DNA of 12,712 nt from Firmicutes bacterium UBA1440. Lineage in GTDB: Bacteria > Bacillota > Clostridia > Peptostreptococcales > Anaerovoracaceae. This document shows positions 1 through 5,828 of this stretch, in pieces. The notes beneath the pieces are model-generated. The model saw nothing but the letters and a program-made list of their open reading frames with translations, had not been told where the DNA came from and searched no databases. The position numbers and the translations under genes were made by a program. Position 1 is the stretch's first letter. Every line of letters begins with the position of its first letter. The stretch spans positions 3,452 through 16,163 of the forward strand of contig DCTM01000025.1 in the NCBI GenBank assembly GCA_002329565.1, given 5' to 3'.

Positions 1-921
1 GGGCAGATGAATGCTGCAAAGCTTGAGCAAGTGATGCTCAACTTCATGAACGGTGAGAATAATGTTTTGGTATCGACGACGATTATCGAATCAGGAATAG
101 ACATACCTAACGTCAACACGATATTGATTCTCGATGCCGACTGCTTTGGCCTCTCACAGCTGTATCAGCTCAGAGGACGCGTGGGCAGGAGCAACCGCAT
201 GGCCTATGCATATCTGATGCACAAAAAGGATAAGGTACTGTCGGAGACAGCGGAAAAGCGCCTGCGAGCGATTAAGGAGTTCACCGAATTCGGTGCGGGT
301 TTTAAGATTGCCATGCGTGACCTGGAAATCCGTGGTGCCGGCAACCTGCTGGGCACAGAGCAATCGGGGCATATGATGAATATAGGATATGAATTGTATT
401 GCAAATTGGTCGAAGATGCCGTACGCGCACTGCAGGGTGAAATCGTCAACCCCGATCGCGAAGAGGCTACGATTGAAATCACTGCGTCGGCTTTCATCCC
501 CGGCACTTATATTGAAGATGAAATGCAGAAGCTGGAAATGTACAAGAAGATCGCCGAAGTGAAGTCCGAGGAGGATGAGGACGAAATATTCGATGAGTTG
601 ATTGATCGATTCGGAGACATTCCTCAGGAGGCGGTCAATCTGGTGAAGATTTCACATATACGGTACTTAGCGGAAAAACTGTGCATCACCCGTATTCGTG
701 AGGTCAGTGATATGTCGACGATAGGTGGCAAACCGGCGCCGCCAAAGATTCATTTTGAATTCAGCGAGAAAAATCCGCTCACGGCGCAGGGGCTGGCGGC
801 ACTGGCCGGTGAATACGGTCCGCGCATCTTCATCCATGGGGGCAAACGGCCATATATTCGCTTTGCGTGGCAAGGCAAGAACAAGCTCGAGGAAATAATC
901 CGCCTTTTGTCGAAGATATAA
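1..921 (+). CDS. mfd: Transcription-repair coupling factor Mfd, C-terminal part (5' end outside window)
   Basis: This is the last 306 residues of Mfd, the ATP-dependent translocase that pushes stalled RNA polymerase off DNA lesions and recruits UvrA. The reading frame is open from base 1 (Gly-Gln-Met...), so the Met at base 7 is not the start. Visible are the end of the second RecA-like helicase domain with TTIIESGIDIPNVNT (residues 26-40) and the SF2 motif VI region QLRGRVGRS (56-64). The RecG/Mfd-specific translocation motif RDLEIRGAGNLLG follows (106-118). From about residue 155 the sequence matches the C-terminal TRCF domain (D7), including the ELIDRFGDIP stretch. It ends in TAA with no convincing terminator behind it; the next promoter starts about 80 bases downstream. 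In Bacillus mfd also lies next to spoVT. Truncation is only by the window edge. Confidence 0.97.
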   Translation, partial: GQMNAAKLEQVMLNFMNGENNVLVSTTIIESGIDIPNVNTILILDADCFGLSQLYQLRGRVGRSNRMAYAYLMHKKDKVLSETAEKRLRAIKEFTEFGAGFKIAMRDLEIRGAGNLLGTEQSGHMMNIGYELYCKLVEDAVRALQGEIVNPDREEATIEITASAFIPGTYIEDEMQKLEMYKKIAEVKSEEDEDEIFDELIDRFGDIPQEAVNLVKISHIRYLAEKLCITRIREVSDMSTIGGKPAPPKIHFEFSEKNPLTAQGLAALAGEYGPRIFIHGGKRPYIRFAWQGKNKLEEIIRLLSKI

Positions 922-999
922 GAATCAAACCGGCGATTTAATATGGCACTGTTTCGAGCCCCGGAAGAATCTTCTTGTTAATAAAATAACAAAAAGATG

Positions 1000-1026
1000 T
1001 TTACAGCGGCGCAGTTCGGGTATACT
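1000..1026 (+). promoter_or_regulatory. Probable sigma-A promoter of the cysteine leader-cysK-cysE operon
   Basis: A -35-like TTTACA lies at 1000-1005 and TATACT at 1021-1026, giving five of six matches at each box but a short 15-base spacer. Taking TACTAT (1023-1028) as the -10 gives 17 bases but a weaker match. The RNA would begin near 1033, about 40 bases before the leader start codon. The promoter sits in the gap after mfd and drives the leader peptide and attenuator. Confidence 0.6.
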
Positions 1027-1072
1027 ATAGAGCGAGTTGAAAAAATTAAGCAGGACAGAAAGGAGTTAAACT

Positions 1073-1150
1073 ATGTTATTTACTTTAAATCAAGCATGTT
1101 GTTGTATTATGAATCGGAGAAGCTGTACCTGCTGCAAGAAGATTGTATAA
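1073..1150 (+). CDS. Cysteine-rich leader peptide (25 aa) of the cysK-cysE operon
   Basis: An excellent ribosome site (AAAGGAG at 1059-1065, 7-base spacing) precedes ATG at 1073. The 25-residue peptide begins MLFTLNQACCC and contains six Cys: three consecutive TGT codons at 9-11 (1097-1105), then TGT at 18 and TGC TGC at 20-21 (1124-1126, 1130-1135). It stops with TAA 14 bases before a strong terminator, and cysK follows. A peptide of 24 percent Cys directly before cysteine-synthesis genes, with terminator and antiterminator in the same RNA, is what a translated attenuator sensor looks like; the act of translation, not the product, is probably what matters. An overlapping 67-codon frame at 997-1200 has no ribosome site and crosses the terminator, so it is rejected. 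There is no transmembrane or signal sequence. Confidence 0.85.
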   Translation: MLFTLNQACCCIMNRRSCTCCKKIV

Positions 1151-1163
1151 TCTTAGATTGTGT

Positions 1164-1198
1164 AACGCAGACGGCTTTTTCGCTGTCTGCGTTTTTTT
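1164..1198 (+). terminator. Attenuator terminator upstream of cysK
   Basis: Bases 1164-1175 pair with 1182-1193 (12 bp: AACGCAGAC with GTCTGCGTT, plus a G-U and two more G-C pairs) around a six-base loop. Seven T follow (1192-1198). This is a textbook intrinsic terminator placed between the Cys-rich leader ORF and cysK, so it must be regulated or leaky for cysK to be expressed from the leader promoter. Confidence 0.93.
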
Positions 1199-1247
1199 AG
1201 TTCCCGAAATAAAATTATGATACCGAGAAAGAAAGGATTTTAAATTT

Positions 1248-2195
1248 ATGAAATTATACAACAACATCACGGAGCTCATCGGCAATACGCCGATACTCAA
1301 GTTAAACAACCTCGAGAAAAATCAGGGTCTCAATGCTAAAATCTATGGCAAGCTGGAGTATTTTAACCCCGGAGGCAGTGTTAAGGATAGGGTGGCTTTT
1401 AATTTGATCAAAGACGCTGAGCGCAAGGGTACTCCGGTCAAAGGAGGGGCAATCATAGAACCGACTAGCGGAAACACGGGCGTCGGCATCGCTCTTGTGG
1501 CTGCAGCAAAGGGATACAGGGCTATAATCGTAATGCCTGAGAACATGAGCGTTGAGCGCATGCAGTTGATTTCGGCATACGGTGCAGAAATCGTTCTTAC
1601 GGAAGCAGCTCTGGGGATGGCGGGCGCCGTCGCCAAAGCGGAGGCGCTGGCAGCGGAGCTGCCGGGTTCGATTCTCACAGGACAGTTTTCGAACCCCGCC
1701 AACCCCGAGATTCATTATCTGACTACAGGCCCGGAAATTTGGGAAGCTATGTCCGGACAGATAGACGTCCTGGTGGCCGGAGTCGGCACAGGCGGTACAG
1801 TGAGCGGTGCAGGCAAATATTTAAAAGAAAAGAATCCGTCTGTCAAGATCGTCGCCGTTGAGCCGCAGGCGTCACCGCTGCTCTCCGAAGGCAAAGCAGG
1901 TCCGCACTCCATTCAGGGCATCGGCGCGAACTTCATACCGGCTACTCTCGACACAGGCATTTACGATGAAATCTTGCCCGTGCGCAACGAAGACGCCTTT
2001 GCGGGGCAGAAATTGCTCGCCACAGAGGAAGGCGTGTTTGTGGGTATTTCAAGCGGTGCGGCATTGTACGCCGCGACAGTGCTGGCAAAGAGATCTGAAT
2101 ACGCGGGCAAAAATATTGTCGTTATACTGCCGGATACAGGAGAGCGCTATCTGTCTATACTCCAAACATTGAATCAAAAGGAGAGCGTAAAATGA
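1248..2195 (+). CDS. cysK: Cysteine synthase A (O-acetylserine sulfhydrylase)
   Basis: CysK is a PLP enzyme that makes L-cysteine from O-acetyl-L-serine and sulfide in the cytosol. The 315-residue protein has the usual length and all signatures: NTPILKLN near the N-terminus, the PLP lysine in GGSVKDR (Lys46), the substrate loop PTSGNTG (72-78), FSNPANPEIHYLTTGPEIW (147-165), and the phosphate-binding loop GVGTGGT (178-184). LPDTGERYLS lies near the end. The start ATG at 1248 follows AAAGGA with a 10-base gap. It is preceded by the Cys attenuator and overlaps cysE by four bases (ATGA), so the two enzymes of the two-step Ser-to-Cys pathway are co-translated. Cystathionine beta-synthase-like variants are possible in this fold, but pairing with cysE argues for cysteine synthase. 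Confidence 0.96.
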   Translation: MKLYNNITELIGNTPILKLNNLEKNQGLNAKIYGKLEYFNPGGSVKDRVAFNLIKDAERKGTPVKGGAIIEPTSGNTGVGIALVAAAKGYRAIIVMPENMSVERMQLISAYGAEIVLTEAALGMAGAVAKAEALAAELPGSILTGQFSNPANPEIHYLTTGPEIWEAMSGQIDVLVAGVGTGGTVSGAGKYLKEKNPSVKIVAVEPQASPLLSEGKAGPHSIQGIGANFIPATLDTGIYDEILPVRNEDAFAGQKLLATEEGVFVGISSGAALYAATVLAKRSEYAGKNIVVILPDTGERYLSILQTLNQKESVK

Positions 2196-3148
2196 ATTTT
2201 AACGGTGAATTCAACAAAAATCTGCCAATCTATATAGAGGCGCTTAAGAAAATGCAAGACATATACTTGATTACCGAGAAGGCTGTGCCGAATTTACCGG
2301 AAAAGGATGTTATCATTGAGATACTGAACGATCTCAAACAACTGATGTTCCCCGCATATACAGGGAACAAGGCGGTGCAGTGTGACTACAACGGATACGA
2401 GAGCGGATACAAAATGAAGAACATCTATCACAAGCTGAAAGAACAGCTGACGATGATTCACCTGTATGAGAACGACGACCTTACGCATGACAGTGCGGAG
2501 GCCGAGCAGTGGGCGGAGGATATTTGCTGCGCATTCTTCGCACAGCTGCCGGAGATATATCGTATTCTCACCACCGACGTGCAGGCTGCCTTCGAAGGCG
2601 ATCCTGCGGCCGAAAATAAAGAACAGATAGTCTTTTCCTATCCGGGCTTTGAGGCCATTGCCACACATCGCTTGGCGCACGCTTTATATGAACTGCGAGT
2701 GCCGATGATCCCTCGTATAATGAGCGAATACGCGCATAGCCGTACAGGCGTTGATATGCACCCTGGCGCGACAGTAGGGGAATATTTTTTCATTGACCAC
2801 GCTACAGGAGTTGTGGTAGGCGAGACCTCAATCATCGGCAAACATGTGAAAATCTATCAGGGGGTGACAATAGGGGCGCTGTCGCTGCGCAACGGACGTG
2901 CGCTCGCGGGCAAGAAGCGGCATCCGACCATCGAGGACAATGTAACGATTTATTCGGGCGCTTCGGTGCTCAGCGGTGATACGGTCATAGGAGAGAATAC
3001 CGTCATTGGAGGGGGCGCCTTCATCACGGAATCCGTACCTGCGAACATGCTTGTCAGCGTCGGCAAGAACAAGCTTGAATTCAAGGAAAGCGGAAGCTGC
3101 AAGAATGAGCCGAAGGATTGCTTGTATAAAATGAACGAAGTGAAATAA
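2192..3148 (+). CDS. cysE: Serine O-acetyltransferase, long form (EpsC/SAT type)
   Basis: This enzyme transfers acetyl from acetyl-CoA to L-serine, giving the O-acetylserine used by CysK; it is the committed step of cysteine synthesis. The 318-residue protein is the long EpsC-like form with an alpha-helical N-terminal half (about 1-180) and a left-handed beta-helix C-terminal half. Conserved catalytic elements are GVDMHPGA (187-193; Asp188, His190), FFIDHATGVVVGET (199-212; Asp202, His203) and KIYQGVTIGA (220-229). KKRHPTIEDNVTIYSGASVLSGDTVIG follows in the hexapeptide-repeat region. The start ATG overlaps the cysK stop. The C-terminus (after about 291) carries two Cys and ends NEVK, without the terminal Ile that enterobacterial CysE inserts into the CysK active site. 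A bidirectional terminator follows 5 bases after the stop. Confidence 0.95.
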   Translation: MNFNGEFNKNLPIYIEALKKMQDIYLITEKAVPNLPEKDVIIEILNDLKQLMFPAYTGNKAVQCDYNGYESGYKMKNIYHKLKEQLTMIHLYENDDLTHDSAEAEQWAEDICCAFFAQLPEIYRILTTDVQAAFEGDPAAENKEQIVFSYPGFEAIATHRLAHALYELRVPMIPRIMSEYAHSRTGVDMHPGATVGEYFFIDHATGVVVGETSIIGKHVKIYQGVTIGALSLRNGRALAGKKRHPTIEDNVTIYSGASVLSGDTVIGENTVIGGGAFITESVPANMLVSVGKNKLEFKESGSCKNEPKDCLYKMNEVK

Positions 3149-3152
3149 ACGA

Positions 3153-3192
3153 AAAAAGAGAGGCTGTCTTCTTGAGAAGAGCCTCTCTTTTT
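3153..3192. terminator. Bidirectional terminator between cysE and the cysteine hydrolase gene
   Basis: Bases 3153-3164 (AAAAAGAGAGGC) pair perfectly with 3181-3192. Inside them a further five pairs, TCTTC/GAAGA (3167-3171 with 3176-3180), enclose a TTGA loop, with two unpaired bases at 3165-3166. The A run on one side and T run on the other allow termination on both strands, for cysE rightward and for the convergent hydrolase gene leftward. Confidence 0.93.
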
Positions 3193-3206
3193 ATATCGTG
3201 TACATT

Positions 3207-3758
3207 TTATTCTCGACTGTCGAGCCAATCCTCCGAGCGCATGACTGTGGCAAAGGTGCCGTCGATGGCCGCCAAATAAGCGTCCTGTACTTGCCGTGCG
3301 GGCACTGTATTATCCTCCCAAGTCAAATCTTTGGTTGCACAGGCATCTGCAATAAGAGTAATGGGGTAGTTGTAGGCGGCTGCCGATCTGACGGTGGTGT
3401 CGATGCACATGTGCGTCATCATACCGCAGATAACCAGATCGGTGACCTCGTCTTGCTCCAAACGTTCCTTAAGACTCGTGTCCAAAAAACTGTCGGGATT
3501 ATGCTTTGTGATAATGATCTCATCCGCCTGCGGCACGACAGATCCGTAAAAGTCGATTCCTGCGGTATCGGGCAGAAAAAAGCTTGCATCCGGGCTGAGG
3601 CTGATATGACGAATGTGATAGACCGGAAGACCGTGGCTCCTGAAAAATGTCAGAATCTTCTTAGCCTGCATCGCCGCAATCTCCGGGAGTACGAGCGGGT
3701 TTCTGCCGCCCGGGAAATAGTCGTTTTGAATATCCACTAATAGCAAACCGAGTTTCAC
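3207..3758 (-). CDS. Isochorismatase-family cysteine hydrolase
   Basis: This 183-residue protein belongs to the isochorismatase/nicotinamidase-like hydrolase family, cytosolic enzymes with an Asp-Lys-Cys catalytic triad acting on amides or enol ethers. All three residues are visible: Asp9 in LLLVDIQNDYF, Lys85 in TKHNPDSF, and Cys118 in GMMTHMCIDTTVR. The substrate cannot be told from sequence; nicotinamide, N-carbamoyl compounds or isochorismate are all possible. The GTG start at 3758 is chosen because AAGGAG lies 8 bases ahead; the upstream in-frame GTG at 3767 abuts that ribosome site and is unlikely. It lies downstream of spoVT on the same strand and has its own promoter-like sequence. 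Its 3' end faces cysE across a shared terminator. Confidence 0.88.
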   Translation of the reverse strand: MKLGLLLVDIQNDYFPGGRNPLVLPEIAAMQAKKILTFFRSHGLPVYHIRHISLSPDASFFLPDTAGIDFYGSVVPQADEIIITKHNPDSFLDTSLKERLEQDEVTDLVICGMMTHMCIDTTVRSAAAYNYPITLIADACATKDLTWEDNTVPARQVQDAYLAAIDGTFATVMRSEDWLDSRE

Positions 3759-3801
3759 TGCAATCACTCCTTTTCTCGCAACAGAGGGATGTTTTACTGC
3801 A

Positions 3802-3830
3802 ATTTTAACCCGGGCGGCGCAAAAAGTAAA
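3802..3830 (-). promoter_or_regulatory. Putative sigma-A promoter of the cysteine hydrolase gene
   Basis: Read on the minus strand, TTTACT (3830-3825) is followed after exactly 17 bases by TAAAAT (3807-3802), leaving about 40 bases to the GTG start. It lies between the spoVT stop and the hydrolase gene, so this gene need not depend on spoVT transcription. No terminator is visible after spoVT, so read-through is also possible. Confidence 0.5.
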
Positions 3831-3838
3831 TGGGCTTC

Positions 3839-4333
3839 TTAATTGTCCATCTGTTTCGCGAGAAAACCTGCGCCGATTTCCGCCGCCTTCAATTCCGCCT
3901 CACCGAGAATTCTGTTCGAATCCTTCGGTATTATGGTAATCGATCCGATCGCATCGCCCTGCGAAATTATAGGCACGATAATTTTCTTGTCGTTGAGATA
4001 TTTGTTTTTGCTCTGTATGATCTTATCCAGTTCGTAATCTACTTTTTTGTCGAGCAGCTCTTTTTTCAGACCGCCGGAAACAGCAATCACCTGATCTGTA
4101 TCCGAAACGACCACCGTGCTGCCGAGAATTGTTGACGCCGTTTCAGCATATTCGGCGGCATATCTGCTTAATTCATTGATTGGAGAGTACTTTTTAAGTA
4201 TAACTTCGCCGTTGTTGTTTGTGTAAATTTCAAGAGGATCACCCTCGCGAATACGCAAAACTCTTCTGATTTCCTTTGGAATGACCACTCTTCCCAAATC
4301 GTCTATTCTTCTTACAATCCCTGTCGCCTTCAT
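3839..4333 (-). CDS. spoVT: Stage V sporulation protein T, AbrB-family transcription regulator
   Basis: SpoVT is a DNA-binding regulator that, in Bacillus, tunes the forespore sigma-G regulon late in sporulation. The 164-residue protein starts MKATGIVRRIDDLGRVVIPK, the nearly invariant SpoVT/AbrB swapped-hairpin DNA-binding domain (about 1-50, with EIRRVLRIREGDPLEIY). A GAF-like domain (about 55-164) follows, ending GAGFLAKQMDN as in SpoVT. The Bacillus protein is about 178 residues, so this GAF domain is slightly compact. ATG follows GGAGGA at good spacing. It is divergent from the amidohydrolase-flippase operon, whereas in Bacillus spoVT points the same way as mfd and yabM, so the gene appears inverted here. 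A sigma-G-like promoter lies just upstream. The C-terminal domain distinguishes it from AbrB, which lacks it. Confidence 0.95.
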   Translation of the reverse strand: MKATGIVRRIDDLGRVVIPKEIRRVLRIREGDPLEIYTNNNGEVILKKYSPINELSRYAAEYAETASTILGSTVVVSDTDQVIAVSGGLKKELLDKKVDYELDKIIQSKNKYLNDKKIIVPIISQGDAIGSITIIPKDSNRILGEAELKAAEIGAGFLAKQMDN

Positions 4334-4358
4334 AATTTGGTTCCTCCATGGTTTGTGA

Positions 4359-4388
4359 TATAATGCGTAGATGTATTATTTGTAAACA
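4359..4388 (-). promoter_or_regulatory. Putative sigma-G-like (forespore) promoter of spoVT
   Basis: On the minus strand, TGTTTA (4388-4383) is followed after 17 bases by CATTATA (4365-4359), close to the Bacillus sigma-G/sigma-F pattern TGnATA...CATAnTA. The start would be near 4352, giving a leader of about 20 bases that contains the GGAGGA site. spoVT is a known sigma-G target in Bacillus, which supports the reading, but the motif match is by eye only. Confidence 0.45.
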
Positions 4389-4465
4389 TGCGGAAAATAT
4401 ACGGAGAACAGGTAAAAACATCTTGGCGTGCAAAGACAGAAAATATGGTATTTTATGCTATGCTG

Positions 4466-4474
4466 TGATATAAT
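4466..4474 (+). promoter_or_regulatory. Extended -10 promoter of the amidohydrolase-flippase-mazG-hup operon
   Basis: TATAAT at 4469-4474 is a perfect -10 box and is preceded by TGA (4466-4468), the extended -10 element. The -35 position (about 4446-4451, TGGTAT) is poor, as is common with extended -10 promoters. The start would be near 4481, about 43 bases before the ATG at 4524. The rest of the 190-base divergent gap holds the spoVT promoter and AT-rich sequence with no other feature that I can support. Confidence 0.6.
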
Positions 4475-4523
4475 TAAAAATCAAATATAATTGTAAATTG
4501 CAGAACACAAACGGGAGGTTTTG

Positions 4524-5828
4524 ATGTTTTTTAAAAATATTACTGTTTTAAACGAAAATTTCGAAGTCTGCGAGAATATGTATGTTGGTATAAAGGATGA
4601 CAAGATTGAATATGTAGGCACCGAGGTGCCCGACGAGCTTTACAGCTATATTTACAACAGCGAGATATACGATGGCGCGGGCAAGCTGATGATGCCGGCG
4701 TTTTACAATGCGCACGCGCATTCTCCGATGACGCTGATGCGCGGATACGGTGAAGGTTTGTCTTTGCAGGATTGGCTGGAGAAAAAGATATTTCCGTTTG
4801 AAGATAAGCTGGACGGATATGCCGTATACTGGGGAACTATGCTGGCATTGGCCGAAGGAATTGCAGGCGGAATCGTTTCCTCGACCGATTTGTATTATTT
4901 TTCTCCGGATGAAGCAGATGCTGTGCTCGATGCAGGAGCAAAGATGAATATTTCCCGCTCAATCACGCATTTCGACGACAGTAATCCGCTCAACAGTCCA
5001 CGCTTTCGTGAGATGGAGTATTTGGTAAAGGAATACCATACCGGAGGAATGAGACGGCTTTTGACCGATGTTTCGTTGCACGCCGAGTATACAAATACCG
5101 AGAAGTCCTGCAAGGCTGTGGCGGACTTCGCATATTATAACAGACTGAATATGGCTGTGCATCTGTCGGAGACGAAACGGGAACATGAGGAGTGCAAAGC
5201 TCGCCATGGGATGACACCCGCTGCCTTTTTCGAAAAAACCGGCGTGTTCAATACACGGACGACGGCAGCGCACTGCGTATGGTTGGAAGAAGAAGATTTT
5301 GAAATCCTCAAGCGTAAGGAGGTCATCGTTGCTACCTGCCCGATCAGCAATATGAAGCTTGCAAGCGGTATAGCCGATGTGCGCAAGATGCTCGATCTGC
5401 GCATGAATGTCGCGCTTGGAACGGACAGTGTCGCCAGCAACAACAGCCTTGATATGTTTGAGGAAATGAAATTTGCCGCGTTGTGCGCCAACATTAAAAC
5501 CGGCAAAGCCTCGGCTCTGACACCGAAGGAACTCCTCTATATGGCTACACGCGCAGGTGCTCTCGCACAGGGAAGGTTGGACTGCGGGAAGATCGCCAAA
5601 GGAATGAAGGCAGACCTGCAGATCATCGACCTGGAAAAGGCAAACCTCTGCCCCGTACATGATCTGAGAACGAGCCTCGTGTATTCCGCACACAGCGGTG
5701 ATGTCGTGTTGACGATGTGCGACGGCAAGATCCTCTATCGCGACGGCGAATTCCTGACGATAGATATAGAGAAGGCTCGCCGTACGGTGAACATTTTAAC
5801 AAAAAAGATATTGGGAGAATTGAACTAG
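4524..5828 (+). CDS. mtaD: Amidohydrolase, 5'-methylthioadenosine/S-adenosylhomocysteine deaminase type
   Basis: This is a 434-residue metal-dependent hydrolase of the TRZ/ATZ-MtaD group, which deaminates MTA, SAH or related adenosines to inosine forms. Metal and catalytic residues are visible: His64 and His66 (NAHAHSPMTLMRG), His213 and Glu216 (HLSETKREHEE), His250 (AAHCVWL), and Asp301 in GTDSVASNNSLDMFEEM, the block diagnostic of the MtaD family. WLEKKIFPFEDKL near residue 84 is also typical. ATG at 4524 has GGGAGG 5 bases ahead; the in-frame TTG at 4521 is too close. It is first in an operon and its stop abuts the flippase ATG. Together with cysKE nearby it would fit sulfur-compound recycling, but the exact substrate is not provable from sequence and the symbol denotes the family. 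Confidence 0.87.
   Translation: MFFKNITVLNENFEVCENMYVGIKDDKIEYVGTEVPDELYSYIYNSEIYDGAGKLMMPAFYNAHAHSPMTLMRGYGEGLSLQDWLEKKIFPFEDKLDGYAVYWGTMLALAEGIAGGIVSSTDLYYFSPDEADAVLDAGAKMNISRSITHFDDSNPLNSPRFREMEYLVKEYHTGGMRRLLTDVSLHAEYTNTEKSCKAVADFAYYNRLNMAVHLSETKREHEECKARHGMTPAAFFEKTGVFNTRTTAAHCVWLEEEDFEILKRKEVIVATCPISNMKLASGIADVRKMLDLRMNVALGTDSVASNNSLDMFEEMKFAALCANIKTGKASALTPKELLYMATRAGALAQGRLDCGKIAKGMKADLQIIDLEKANLCPVHDLRTSLVYSAHSGDVVLTMCDGKILYRDGEFLTIDIEKARRTVNILTKKILGELN

Larger units (their letters stand above)
1033..1200 (+). promoter_or_regulatory. Putative cysteine-responsive ribosome-mediated transcription attenuator of cysK-cysE
   Basis: The leader RNA holds four mutually competing segments. 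Segment 1 (1049-1058) can pair with segment 2 (1123-1133): 10 bp around one bulged A. Segment 2 in its longer form (1115-1132) can pair with segment 3 (1167-1182): 16 bp, three of them G-U, with bases 1127-1128 bulged. Segment 3 as 1164-1175 can pair with segment 4 (1182-1193) as a 12-bp terminator followed by a U run. A ribosome held at the Cys-Cys-Cys codons (1097-1105) would end near 1115 and leave segment 2 free, so the antiterminator 2:3 forms and cysK is transcribed. A ribosome that reaches the stop codon (1148-1150) would cover up to about 1163, exactly where the terminator stem begins. The pairings are read from sequence; the mechanism is inferred by analogy with trp/his attenuation. 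No T-box sequence is visible. Confidence 0.82.

Noticed and set aside
922..999. Terminator for mfd
   Set aside because: Short complementary bits (CCGG...CCGG, GAAGAATCTTC) either have too small a loop or no U run.
997..1200. 67-codon open frame across the cysK leader
   Set aside because: It lacks a ribosome site, starts inside the promoter -35 region and reads through the terminator. The 25-codon ORF at 1073-1150 in another frame has an ideal ribosome site.
1033..1247. Cysteine T-box or SAM riboswitch before cysK
   Set aside because: The leader is too short. I see no T-box sequence (AGGGTGGNACCGCG-like) and no S-box core; the translated attenuator explains the terminator.
3198..3740. 180-codon open frame on the plus strand opposite the cysteine hydrolase
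   Set aside because: It is antisense to a gene with a full catalytic triad, has no ribosome site and resembles no known family.
4388..4468. Possible 26-residue leader ORF between spoVT and the amidohydrolase gene
   Set aside because: No ribosome site precedes the ATG, its stop overlaps the promoter -10 region, and no attenuator-like structure follows.
4959..5693. 244-codon open frame antisense to the amidohydrolase
   Set aside because: It mirrors a well-conserved enzyme and has no supporting signals; an artefact of codon composition.
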